From Heliocidaris tuberculata (taxonomy: Eukaryota > Echinodermata > Echinoidea > Camarodonta > Echinometridae), in the NCBI GenBank assembly GCA_025618425.1, contig CM046838.1, forward strand, positions 18,908,880-18,972,879: 64,000 bases of DNA, in the 5' to 3' direction. Within the stretch, counting starts at the first letter, position 1. The number at the start of each line of letters is the position of its first letter. Of the stretch, positions 27,101 through 40,681 are shown piece after piece. The translations under genes were made by a program, and so were the position numbers. The notes below the pieces were generated by a model, which worked only from the letters and a program-made list of their open reading frames with translations, did no database searches and was not told the origin of the DNA.

Positions 27101-28347
27101 ATATCTAAACATAGACTCATTGAAGTGATATTTGAAGCCCATATTTTATAGTACATAGAACCTCTGACTTTTAGACTAAACTACTTTTTGGTGATTGGTA
27201 CACTTAAACGGTTAGCATTCTTAACGTTTATTCAACTTTTGATATATAATAAGACTTTGTGGTGAGGAAAAGCTTCAAAAGCATAATATATTTTGGTAGG
27301 CCCTATAGAATAACGCTCCGTTTATAATGATGACAGCTCCGTGGGACTGATAATGTAAACGGAGAATGTAATCTAGTATTCACCAATATATTCTGTAACG
27401 AAATTTGACACCTTGCTACTTGCCAATAATTCAACAATGGTTCGGTGAACTATACCGAGTGACAAAAATATCCACTTCTCTTTATTACATGCACCCCCTA
27501 GAGACCCGCTAAACTACCTCGTCGTTTATACTGTCTTTGTCTCGCTAGATCATTCCCTCTCTCTCTTCCTATTACATTATCGGTTTCTTTGAGTACTCAT
27601 TGTCTCATGCCATTATTGTTTCGATCTAAGTAATATCCATTTATTCCAGGCTTTTTTTTGGTTTTTTTTGTTTGAAGTATTTTTTTTTTCATTTCTTTTC
27701 AGTGAAATCAACAGTCTATACAAAAAATAGAAACATTACAATCATGAATAAAATTTAAACAAAGTTTTACAATTTAGAAGTAAATCTAGACGTATATGTA
27801 AAAATGTATACATTCACGGAAGAACAAAGAATTTACAGATAGACATACTTGTAATTCAATTAAAATCTCAGCTTACAACTGAAATATATACCTTCCAGGC
27901 AGGGGGGCACACCACACCCCTCCCCCACCCCGCCAGGTCAGAATCCACCTATTACACGGTATAGCACTCCCCATTTTTTATTTATTTATTTATTTTATTT
28001 ATTTATTTATTTATTTATTTATTTTTTTTTTTTGGGGGGGGGGGGTGGTCATGTTTGTTTGCATGCCTGCTTTTCAGTGATTTGATCCACCACTGACTCT
28101 ATACTCCTAACTCTTCGCCAATCGCCACAACTGGGCGTTGTGGCGTGCGCCTGTAATCCAGCCAATAGTGGAAGCAATAAACTGATTCAGTGGACCCAGG
28201 TTCGAGACTGAGTCACGTCTTTCGGATGGTGACGTTAAAGGTCGGTCCCCAGACATAAATAATCATGTCTGATTGATACACGTCTGTAAAACCCAATTAC
28301 ACACACACACACACAATCTCCTCTTCCTCCCCTCCTCTTTTTTTCTG

Positions 28348-28426
<79 letters not shown>

Positions 28427-31400
28427 CTCTGTCTGTTTGTCACCCCTTTCCCCCTCCATAATTTTACAATGTCTCTCATTACACTCTCCTCTCTATCTCT
28501 CCCTCCCTCTATATCCTTTTTTCTGTCCCTCCCTTCCTGTCTCTCCGTTTCCTTCATCCTCCCCCCCCCCCCTCTCTCTCTCTCTCTCTTTCCTTTTTTG
28601 TGTGTCCTCGTCATGGGGTGGGAATCGTAAGCATTGATATTTCAAATGCTTTGGTAATTAGAATATGAATTTTGTGATACACATGCGTCCACGATTTAAA
28701 CCTGAGCATAACCTGATCGCAGAGACTTTCGAAAAATCAACTCAAGGGCAATTTCAATACGCTGTGTCATATCCCGAAGAAGTCATGTTCGGATTACCCA
28801 AAAGTCATTTTAATTATCGCACTTTGCAATAGGTGATGGACAAGGCTACTGAATTTGCCTTAGATTGACTTTTGGAAAGTCTCTGCGAGTGTGTTATACT
28901 GAAAAGTGTACTTCTTGAATTATTCATATAGGTAGAAATATGATATTATGTAATTATCATGAAACCCCTCCTTTTTAAATATTTCTATTATAGTAATGGA
29001 CAGACAGTGGCTGTGAAGATGATCGCAAAAAATTCGTTTACTCTCGACAAAAGAATTCGAAAAGAGGTGAAACAAGTTCGGTAAGTCAATTTTTTATATT
29101 TAAATGTATGAAGTGACATTTATCAAAATCCAATATCCCCGCATACGGTACTACAAGTTGCTATAACACGTATAGCGGAATATATACGATTCATTTAACG
29201 TTTGTCAACTTTGTTCAAGCTGTTGCATTTGATATGTGTAATTGCTGAATAATAACAATATATTGGTTATTATTTACTACTTAGAGGCTAATCTTCTGTA
29301 TTCCAAGATATCAACACTTCACTGTATTGTTTTTCAATGTCTCCAACTGTACGGTACCCATGGTTGCAGGGCAGCCCATACTTTTGCTTGCGTTTTTTAA
29401 TCATAGTTTCCATGATGGACAGCAATGCATTTTTGCGACCTCTCAACTTACATGTTAGGTGATAGAGCCAGGAGGGAATAAAAATTACTGACAAATAGCA
29501 TTCGCACACATGCATTAGAGTGATAAAAATATGAAAATAAACAGCAGGGACTGTTATTTATATTCTGTCAACAGAAGTCTGAGACAAAACAATGGATGCT
29601 TGGCAGTTGGGAAGTCGTTTCCTTTTTAAAAATTGTCAACATTTGTGAAATCCGATCCCTATAGGGTATAGTGGGGGATGAATACGATATTGAAAAAATG
29701 AATTTCGGAGGATTTGGATATCCGGCCGATTCCCAGTGCTTAAGCAATGATACTTTTGGAATAAGAGATTGGCAGGAGATTGAGCGATACGTCCCTCGCG
29801 TGTTGTCCCGTGTGGCTACCGAAGAGATATGCCTTCGAGGTACTTGATTCAATTTCATTTTCAATTTGAATACATGACTTGTTCACATGATGTGGGTGAA
29901 GCTAGGCCTCTCCCTCTCTTGTCTCTTTATCAACAGCATGAATGTTTCTATCCTTCATTTCCTTCATTTCCTTGTCCAGCTCTCTGCAATATCTCACTTA
30001 TTGCCACTCCCCTCAATTTCCTTTTTTCTCTCTCTCTAGACTTGTCTCTATTATTTCCTCTCTCTCTCTCTCGTCACTGTTCTCTCTCTGTTCCTTGCTC
30101 ACTCCACCCCACTGTCCATCTCCCGCTCTCTCTCTCTCTCCCTTTTCTATTCTCTGTCCCTCTCTTTCCATCTCCCTGCCTGTACCCCCCCCTCTCTCTA
30201 TATCTCCCTCTTTCTCTCTTCTCATATCTTTTCCCCACACTCTCTCTACTTTCTCCTCTTTCATTTCTGTCACCTTCACCATCTATCACATCTTTGAATA
30301 AATATCCAAGTCCGAATACCCATCCTGTTGACATTCAATTTTCCCTTTTGCCATGCATTATACATTTCGCCAGGGGTCTTGCTGCAAGGTTTCCTATCAA
30401 TATGATCGTCGGCTGTGTCAACGATTTCTCGTTATTTGTTTAAAATTGAAGATACGCTTTAATACGAAAACTTTCTCAAAATGATAGTAAACTGTAATTA
30501 ACGTATTTCTGTAATTTAATATGTTAATCATATCTCTCTGGAAATATAGCTACAGATTCAAAGGTAAATCATAGCGATCGCCACGGCCATATGTAATGAA
30601 ATAGCGATTACGGCCTGGGACCACAACAATGGTAGATGTTTTATTTATAGTTTTATTATGAATCATTCCACTTTTGAAATTTAATCTGGGTTTTTAAGTG
30701 ATACTCCAGACTTGTAAGTATATTAATAAAACATTTTTTTAACGTAGATGAGTTTAAAGTATTTCTTACTAAGTTACACATGTAGATTCATGCTATCCTT
30801 TTTTAGTGAAAACCATAACCAAATTTATATCCTCTATGAAATTTAACAACACCCTACAAGAGAATAAATTTCTTTCCTATCATGTCTATCTTGGCATATC
30901 CAACGAATGCCATTGATTTTTCAAGATAAACCTCCTCCCACTTTTCATGCTTATGAGTGTAGTAGAATTCATCGATTCAGATCATTAGGTGTACGTAATT
31001 GAAATTAGATAAAGGGGGAAAAAACGTGGACAGAGGAGCAGAGCATTTTGAGTGTTCCTTAGCAACAAAACGAAACTTACCGGCAATATCCCGCGGGCAA
31101 AAGGACGACAATATCAGATCAGACGTAATCATTAGCTCGCATCCCGACGAAATAACTTCGTAAGGCGAGCATTAATGCACAAGCTGCACACACTTTGATC
31201 GGATACTTGCGATGTGAGTGAAGCTCAGGCTGAGTTCGTCAGAAAATTATAAGAATAACTTAATGGAAATTCCAAATTTGTCGCACGTGCGTGCGTCATT
31301 AAAATTATCATTGGGTCATGAATAATGGTGAAGCACCTGAACCCTCCAATATCCAATATAATGGTGGAAAGGAAAATGGAATGGAGAGAGAGAGAAAGGG

Positions 31401-33375
31401 AAATATGAAAAAAAGATGATAGGACCCGTTTCCACACCCTTCCCTAACTCGTGACTTTAAAATTCGCATTACATGCACGCAGTAAGAGCGCCCCCCCCCC
31501 CCCCAATAATGCCGGGGTCCTATAATGTCTGTCCCACGCTACGCTACTGGTCATGACCAGTTGAGTTTCAGAACTGAGTGGATAGAAGTCTTGCCTTCCG
31601 TACGGGAGCGCGGTCGGGAGCATCCGTCTCTATCTGTGGGGCCTATACTTCACTGCTTACTGTGTCACGAAGTCTATTGAATTCAACAATGTAGTTGGAG
31701 TCACGACTTGGTGAAATAACGCTCATGTGTACCGGTCTTAAAAAGTTCAAAACTGACGCGAACGGCATTATGTTCTCCCCGTGATCTTCCATCTCCAATC
31801 TATGCTCCATGTAACCTATTACTTTTACCTATTAAGTAGGAGATGAAAATACGATTATACAGAACGTGTATGTCCATGTGATTTTTTTTGGTGAGAACCG
31901 CTAAGAACAAAACAGGAGTAAAAGGGATATAATATATCATGGACCTAAGGTTAAAAGGGAGTCTTTTCCAAGTCAGAGCGGAGCAAAACTTCGAATCCGT
32001 GCATTTGATTGATCTTAAGTGGGTTTCTGAAAGATGTCTTCGGCACTTAGCTATTTAATCTGCCATCTAATTACATTAATGGTCCTTCCCCGAACACTGT
32101 GCTCCCCTTTTACGAAGAGGTGATCGCTCACGGATCCAACTCATGTGTGATACGAACTACCAGCGTTCGGGTTACTCCTGCGGAACATAGCGAAAGGGAC
32201 TTTTTAAGGGCAGGTCACAATTGTCCAATAACGATAACGACATTTTCAATTAAAAGTAAACCCTCCTATATGGTGTATACTTGTGAGTATGTTCGTGTCT
32301 GTTAACTCATACTGTGCCAAGGGTTTAGCTGTCTTCAAAATGTTACCAAAATGTGATCAAAGCTTACTTTTCAAATATCTGCACTTCATTAATCTATTAT
32401 TTCACAAAACATTGTGTATAAAACTTGTAGGAAAATTACCATTTCTTATATACCAAACATTATAACTTTACCAAATTTTATGTTTTAGAATTATTGAAAA
32501 TTACACTTGAGTTTCTTTTTTGTCCATTATTTTGGTTTCTCATTTGTTTACTACTGTTTAATGTTGAAATTAATATCTTTTAAAAAATCAGCAATTTCTC
32601 TGAAATTTTCTATGGTAGAATATAATTATAATCATACATTTAAAATGCTTGATTTATGCTCAAAATATTGATATACATTGACCACCATATACCTTTCCAG
32701 TGGTCGAGCAATTGGTGAATGAAAATTAGTCTATCTGTCACATATACGTGCCATCGGCACTGAAAGAGTTAAAGGGAGAGTCCACCCTGATATCAAGTTG
32801 GTTTTGAAAGAAATAGACAAATTAAAGAAAAGGATCAGTGAAAGTTTTAGGAAAATCCGATTAGAAATAAGAAAGTTGTGAATTTTTTGAAGTTGTGATC
32901 AATCAAGCAAAAATGGCAACTCCTTGACGTATCTTGCAAGGTCCTCTCCCAATTGCCCTTTACTAAAAAAAAATCATAAATTTCCATTTTCTATAAAAAA
33001 AAAATATTTGATAATACATGCACCCTAGATGTAATCATTGCACTTATGTTTTTACCGAAAACCAGTATGAAACAAATGTATTCACTAATCAAAAACTAAG
33101 AAAATGAAAATTTATGAATGGGAGAGGAGTTAGCAAGATACGTCACGGAGTTGCTATTTTGTGTTTGATTGATAACAAATTCAAAAACCGTAACGTTTTT
33201 ATTTCTAATCGGAATTAACTTAAACTTCCACTATTTCGTTTCTCTATTTTCTTTTTAAAAACTCAAATCAACGAAATAACAGGCTAGACTTCCCCTTTAA
33301 AAGTAGCGCAGCTCTAGTGTGTACCTTTAGTGAAAAATTTCGTTATCGTTATCGTCGGAAAAATGTGTGTGTATT

Positions 33376-33430
<55 letters not shown>

Positions 33431-36400
33431 TTTTATTTTTTTAACGTGCGGGGGTGGGGGGGGGGGGCTTGCATTGGTTGTCTCAGTTTACTTATTCATC
33501 CTATCAATGAAAAGGATTTTCATGTTACGAATGTCCTGTTGTGTGGATGTATTTTTGTTTCTTATCTGTCCTTTTTTTTTCTTACATGAGATGATTATAA
33601 AGAATCCAATTGCTGTGTATTTAAGTATTGCCGAGGGGTACTTGTCCGTGGGGGTATTTGTCTCAGAGGTATAGTTTTAGTTTTTCAAGGTAGTACTTCA
33701 GGGAGTAGCTATCCTACCATCTTTCACGAATTATTAAACTTTGCAAATTCAGGGTACATATTCTAATCGGGAACGCAGTATGGTTGAATTATATAAGAAG
33801 ACTGAGCAGCATGAATATTTTCTTTAATCATATCCAAATCAGCACCAGTCTTACATCTATTATAGCAGCATGAGCTAAAAGATACCTTTCAATGAAAAAA
33901 AAAATGTTAGAAAATACTAGCATTTGCCTCGAATTAATCAATTTACACATTTGATTATAAAAGTATACTGCTTAATAATTTCAGATCTTAAATGCAATTC
34001 ACTACGAAGCGAAATCAATCCTAGCATTTACTGGATTCAATAACTTCGAGAGCTGCAATTCAAAATATACAGTACATGTACAACAATAACATTTCTAGCA
34101 TACGTAATACATATACATGTACATCCAATGTTACTACAGGAAAATACGTCATAATAAAAACAGAATGGCACCTGTTTGTTAAGCCACTGACTTTACATTG
34201 TGGCCGTTGACATTTTAGAAAGTGGTCTGAAGGAAGTCATAACACTATAGAGATTTTTGACCTCGAATTGTGAGGGACTCATTCAACCATTTGTGGTAGG
34301 GTCCATGATTCAACAATCGGTTTCTCGTTTGGCCCCACCCTATTTCATCCTTTCGAAAGCAGACAACATAACTAAATTTCACCCTGCCAGTGTATTGTAT
34401 ACACTGTCATTGTCATGGAGAGTCAAGGGTTAAATGAATCATCATTTTATGTACTTCATCCTTTCCAAATTATAACATCGGTAACCCTTACGCTAGTTTT
34501 GATCTTTATTCAAATGAAAAAAATAAATAGCAGGTGAAAAATAGCAAAGTCTTATCAGGAAAAAAAATGCACGTAACATTCTTCAAAAGGGACTGCATAT
34601 CAAAAAACGAACAATTTAGGGATTCGGGTCACATCAGTATATACTATAAGGGAATAATCAACTTTATTTATTCTCACTATCCATTATATTTATGCAACTT
34701 CGTTATTAAAGGGGGAGTGGGTCGTTCTCCTTCAGCGCTACGCCTTTAGTTCAAGTACCCTTCAATCCCGTACACGCGCCATTTCCCAAATGTGCATGCT
34801 CTTGCCCTGCGTACCCTACTATAAACACCCGCGGCATAATAACCAGCCCAAATTTGGGATGCCTTCCCGTGCAGCCATCCCACAACGGGTGCACGCTAGC
34901 CTAGAAGCGGGAAGAGAAAATACCTGGTTCATCATCAACATTCCCTCTCTCCTCCACACACCTGCCCACTACTTCTATCGCCTGGGAATCGTCCCCTCAA
35001 GGGAGACATTCTTCTTCTCTATTTATGAAAGAAACAAGATGAATGAGAGTGGAAGATGTCACACGAAATTGCTTGAATGGAAACGAAAATGTTTGGATAG
35101 GGGTCGCACCCACTATCGACCTATTTGGATGAACTGAAAACCAAGAGGACGGGATGGAATATATTGACCCGACTGTTATGAATGAAAGCGCGCCTAATGT
35201 GACTTCCGTGACCCATACGTTTAAAGACAAGATAAGATTTTTACTATCAAAACACACCCAAAATGGATCTCATGTGCCAAGTTACCTGCAGGTGAGAAGT
35301 GAAAATCATGTATCCATTCACCGAAGCAGGTGGGAGTTTAGATGGGGTAGAAGAAGTAGGTTTATATCTACGTTAGATAGCGCTTAACATTTTATCGAAA
35401 AGTTTCCTTTTTGTAGCTCATATTTGTTGGTTTAGATGTACTGTGTTATTCAACATGTGTACATTTAATTACATTATCGGTATGAAATCTGTTGAAACAT
35501 TTACATATCTTAAAAACACAGTTTTGATCAAGAAATTACAAACCTACGTAGTCCCGTTTAAGACTGGTACGCACTAGTGTCTATAACTGGCATACGATCC
35601 TCATGCAAATGGAAATACTGTATATTTTCTTGTCTATTCTACAAAATTCTGCAGTCGTGTTCTCCATTCTATAAGATCCTGCGTGTTCATTAAAAATTAT
35701 GATACAAATTATTTGTTTACATTGTGATAACGTCATATTTGGCTCCTCCTTCAATGCAAATGTTAATCATATATTATAGACCATTAGTGGTGTTTTTAGC
35801 ATAGTAAGGAACCGGTGTACGCCCCCTCCCGCTTTTAAGGCCCAGAAAAAAAGTGACACTTAGAAATTGGGTCACGCTCGACCGCAAAGCACGCCACAAT
35901 TCCTCAAGCAGCCCATGTACATTCCGCCTCCCCCTCGAGAAGGAATGCTCCTATCCCCTCGTTTATCAATTTATGGATACGCCACAGCCAATCAGAATTT
36001 TGTGTCTTGATAATCATTGCTTTAAAGGTTAATAATTATCATCCTGACTTATATCTTTCATACAGTGACTTACAACATTCTAACCTCTGCAAGTTCGTCG
36101 GAGGATGCATCGAGGTGCCTAATGTCTCCATCATCACAGAATATTGTCCCAAAGGCGCCCTCTCCGATGTCCTACTAAACGAAGATGTACCACTCAACTG
36201 GAGTTTCAGGTATAAAGACTCTTGCAGGAAAAAATTTCTCCCCGATTTTTATCTAAACAGTGTCCCAGATTTTGCAGACTGGGATTTGGGTCAATACGAA
36301 AAGAATTATAATACACTTCTAACTTTTACTTGGTTACGAGACTAACGACAACAATTATTCATATTATTAAAACCTGAAGAATAATACAACATTCACCATG

Positions 36401-39400
36401 ATAATCTCCTGTATAATTTAATACCTAAAGTATTGTTTTAAAGGAGGATCCAGGGAACCAAACCGGCTGCCCCATTTCAGATTGAAACATAGTAAAGCTA
36501 TCTCCGATACACTTTCAACGGCCCATGAAATTTCGCTATTTTCACATATTTTGCACCCCCCCCCCCCCCTCACCATTAAAAAAAAGACAGTCATGGATCC
36601 GACTCTCGTAGTGGGATAATTGTTTTCTTTCCACTTAAACAAGTATATCATAAACAGGGTGTTTTAAATTATAAAGTGTATAATTGAAATAAATTACCTC
36701 AAATTATAACATATTGTTTTCATTAAGTGTTTCATATGCTTTCATTTGAATTAATATCTCCAGAGGAAGAGGAAAATAAACTTAATTTATCCATGAGACG
36801 TGCATTCTGAACAAAAGTGATATTCATGTATCAAAACACCGTAATCATATGACATTGAGGTGTATATGTTATATAGATGTACCATAAACAAGGATTTCTT
36901 TGGGACGATTTCAGCAACAGCATAGATGTCAGTCTATTCTTGCTATTGTATTTATATTTTATTTCAGATATTGAGTGCGGAAGGAGAGCAAAATAATTGT
37001 GGTCATCCGCTTTTTGTTAATGCGGGGGAGCTTAGAGTAAATCTTTGCCCCAAGTCAAAATTTGGCATATTGGAATAAAAAAAAAACTACAAAAAGGGGA
37101 CAGAAGGGATAAGAAGCTCCCAAAACTCTGTGTCAAAATACGTAACACATAAATAAGGTTGTTATGAAACTACAAACTGCCGATATTTCTTTCTTTAATA
37201 TCATAAACATATCGAGTGAATAATTATTATTTTATTGGTATTCCACAGGCAGTGATAAATAGATTCATGTGTACTCACATTTATTAATCAAACTTTTTCA
37301 AAGTTATCGTTATGATTTCATCGAGTTAGAATCATTTTTTCCACATGTACCACTAACCCACCCTGACAAAATTTCTTTAAAAAGTCATTTTCTTGAAAGG
37401 GCTATGGGGGTGCCGGATGTCCTTTTATTTTGAAAGTTATTAGCATTTGTGGAAGTGATAAAATATATCGCCGAAAAAACCCCCAAATCTATAATAATTG
37501 ATCAGGGGCGAGCAAAGATTTTGTTATCAAACTGTGTCTTATTTTCCTTTGTCTTACACTCTAAAAACTTAAGTGTTAAATCACCATTTAAAAGGGCCGA
37601 GGAGTGACAACTTTTTCAAAATGGTAGATCAACTCTTTTAAACTACGGATTCAGCCTTTATAGTGTTGTATCCAGCATGTTAAAAGTGTTAATCTGCAAT
37701 TTTGACAAAGTTGTCACTCCTCGGCCCTTTTAAATGGTGATTTAACACTTTAGTTTTTAGAGTGTAGCATTTATTTAGTAATTAGCATAATTAAGTGTTT
37801 TACCCCTCTCTCACTCTCTATTTATTCATTCATTTATTTTTGAGGGGTTGGGGTATTAGGAAGGGATGTGCTTTTCTTGATGTTACATGCTCAACTTATG
37901 CACTCTAAAATGAGTTATTGGGTAAAATCTTTTTACCCATGTTGGTAAAAAAGAGAACATGGATGTTTGTTGGAGCAAAAATTATACCCATTTTGGAATA
38001 TATTTTACTCAATATTTGGTTATATTTTATCCAACTATTTTTTTGAATGTTATGATAGTCCTGCATTATAGTCATTTTGCAGGAGTAAGAACCTTTGCCG
38101 CTTGCGCCATAATAATATATATATGTAGAATTGCGGTGGATATACAAACTATCAGATCTCAATCTCGACACAGTTTAGACTGGAAGGCTGAATACTGGCT
38201 ACAGTTCAATCTGATATCCCCTTTTCCTTTGCTCAATTCGTTTTCCACAATTTCTCAGAAGTCATATCGATTTTTGCCATCTTCTTCCCCGCTCCCTTTC
38301 TCCCGTTTCTTCGCCAGATTTTCATTTTGCATGGACGTAGCTCGAGGGATGCACTATATGCACAACAACAAGCTTTACCACGGGAAACTGACGTCATCAA
38401 ATTGCGTCGTGGATGACAGATGGGTGGTGAAGATAGCAGGTTGGTCCGGGGAGGGCTCCAGAAACTCGAGAACCCGCAGAGGGAATCGAAGTTAATAATC
38501 GAGTCAAATAACTGCAAAAAGTGATAGTAGGCAGTCATTGTGTATTGCTGATGGGGTCGTTTTTCAGATATCCATTCTACGATGTTGACTTGTTTTACTT
38601 TGTGTGGAAATATCAAGGGACGGAGAGACAGGATCAGGTCGTATTTATAAATGTGGAATTAAACTCATCTCACAGACTATGGAAGTAGAATTTACGGTAT
38701 TTTCCATGAAATCCATATGAAATACAACTCAAGAGAGAAGTCAAAGTGGCGGGGAAACCATGATAATAACCAATACTGTTGCAAAACACGTGATATACAT
38801 TAAGAAGGGATAATGCAATGCCGTAGGTGTATGCCCTGTTTCGATATGTGGAATGCATGGAGAAATAGGAGAAATAAGGGAACACAACATCGGTGAACGA
38901 TGATGACGTCTCCCAATATTGCGTTGCATGTGACAGCATCAGAAATGATAGTCCCATTTAAAATGTCACTAACGTAGTAATGATCATAATATTATAGCGT
39001 TTGATACATTGTTTCTAAGCGTAGGAAAGAGCTACAAGAAGGAAGAGGGAGAGAGACAGCACATAGAACCACTACATAAATTTTCTTAGATGGCCTAAAG
39101 AGAAAAGCTTTAAGGAGTGTCTTGAAAGACTGTTATGGTGGATGCCCCTTGATCACTGATTAGAGACTATGTAATTTGCAATATATATGTCTTTTTCAGA
39201 CTATGGGCTGACAACATTCAGGAATCAGGAAGGATCCCAAGCAAACACAGGAGGTTACAGATCGAAAGCCATGCAGGTTTACCTTCCTCCAGAGAACAGA
39301 AGTAACACCTACACACTTGTCTCACAATCTACGGATGTCTACAGGTATTAAACCATCGTGAAACTCATCCCGAATAAACACAGGAAGTGTTACCTAACTT

Positions 39401-40646
39401 ACCTGCATGGGGAAGGGGTATCGGACCAGCTCTGCAAATAAGCTGCCGAGAGAAAGTTGCCAAGAAAGCGACAATTTCTTACCAATGAAAGAAAATTATT
39501 AAGACTAAAAAACATTGCCAATAAAATGATATAATCTTAGGTGACTTAGGTAGGCTAAATGCCGAGTTCTCATTGATTTTTTTGATGAACTGCCTTAATG
39601 GTTATAATATACACTGGTGGATTTAGAGCGAGCACAACTAGCCCGTGCCCAAACCCTACATACCTTCAGACTTGATCACACAAGCAAAAACATGTGCTTG
39701 CCCTCTAGTCGAATTTCCTAACCGAAATGCACCTGCAAAAGGTTGTACAAATTTTTTTTTGTAGATAAAATTTCCGGAATTGTACCCCCACCATTTTACA
39801 ATTTTTTGGACCCGCATCTTCTATAAATACATGTAAACATAGAAAACTTGACCATTCTCTCTCTCTCTTGTTTCTTTGTCTCTGATGGTATAGTTATGGT
39901 GTAATTCTGGTAGAGATTGCATCCCGGAATGAGGTGATACCGGAGGACGATTACCCTCTAGATGAGACATGGAGGCCTCCCCTACCAGACCTAGAAATCG
40001 GAGACACAACCGATGATGAGAGGTGTCCCTGTCCCGCGGACTACCTCAGTGTAAGTAGTCACCAAAGGGTAGTGCAAGTTGCACATAAGGCGTCCTTTAA
40101 TTACGTTATTACCTGTGCTAATCAAGCTTTTAATATAGTAAGGCTATTAGTGGATACTCAGTAAATCAACGCAAGGATTTTTGCTCAACTTTCTTCTTTT
40201 TTTAAAAACAGTTACTCTCACACGGCGAGTCAAAGACCGCAAGAGTCACTGGCGCAGACCTACGTCAGGCAAATGACGCTTTGCGTGCAATGGGCGGGCA
40301 TTACCTCGGATTCACAAGAGGAGTCAATGCCATTGTGCCAAAAACCTATGACATTCAGGCACGCACATCACGGCACGTCGAGGTAGAGACAAACTTCCTG
40401 ACGCAGTATGGAGATGAATTGCATATTTACGTGTGCATGCATTATTTTCAATAGAAGGAATCATATCGGCGCAGTGATTTTATGCATGTGTGCAGCCGGC
40501 AAAGTAGAAAATGAAAATCACAGAAGGCATGCCAAACCAAAAGTATCAGTTATAATAATTATTTTAGGCTGCTTTTGTTTTCGGGAACGACTTGAAGCCC
40601 ACGGAGCAAAATATTCTTTTAAATGCTATATTATGCAATGGCCGCG

Positions 40647-40681
<35 letters not shown>

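Larger units (their letters stand above)
23629..28993. other. Intron, exon 4 to 5
   Basis: 5.4 kb. Holds the duplicated donor region, MITE B copy 2, a degenerate inverted-repeat element at 24798-25130, the hAT-like element 25696-26954, (ATTT)n and poly-G (27978-28047), a SINE-like unit (28125-28300), CA/CT microsatellites (28302-28420, 28572-28590) and MITE C copy 2. Nothing coding was seen. Confidence 0.8.
29081..36065. other. Intron, exon 5 to 6
   Basis: 7 kb, the longest in the gene. Holds a C/T-rich tract (29940-30290), poly-C (31490-31504), a tRNA-like decayed repeat (31560-31640), MITE A copy 3, a GT microsatellite with poly-G (33363-33470), and AT-rich DNA. Around 34780-35390 the DNA is less AT-rich with long open frames, but no product is recognised. 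Confidence 0.8.

Noticed and set aside
28235..28637. Frames with Cys-Val and Arg-Glu repeats on both strands
   Set aside because: CA/CT microsatellite translations.
29829..30443. 204-codon open frame
   Set aside because: It runs through a CT-rich low-complexity tract; the Leu/Ser/Pro-rich peptide is an artefact of that tract.
31560..31640. Functional tRNA gene
   Set aside because: The T-arm/box B is damaged and the acceptor stem does not pair; at most a decayed SINE head.
34790..35137. 115-codon frame in the large intron, followed by an open stretch ending in CAG|GTGAGA at 35290
   Set aside because: No known motif. Direct exon 5 to 6 joining already gives the canonical kinase-homology sequence, so no exon is needed here.
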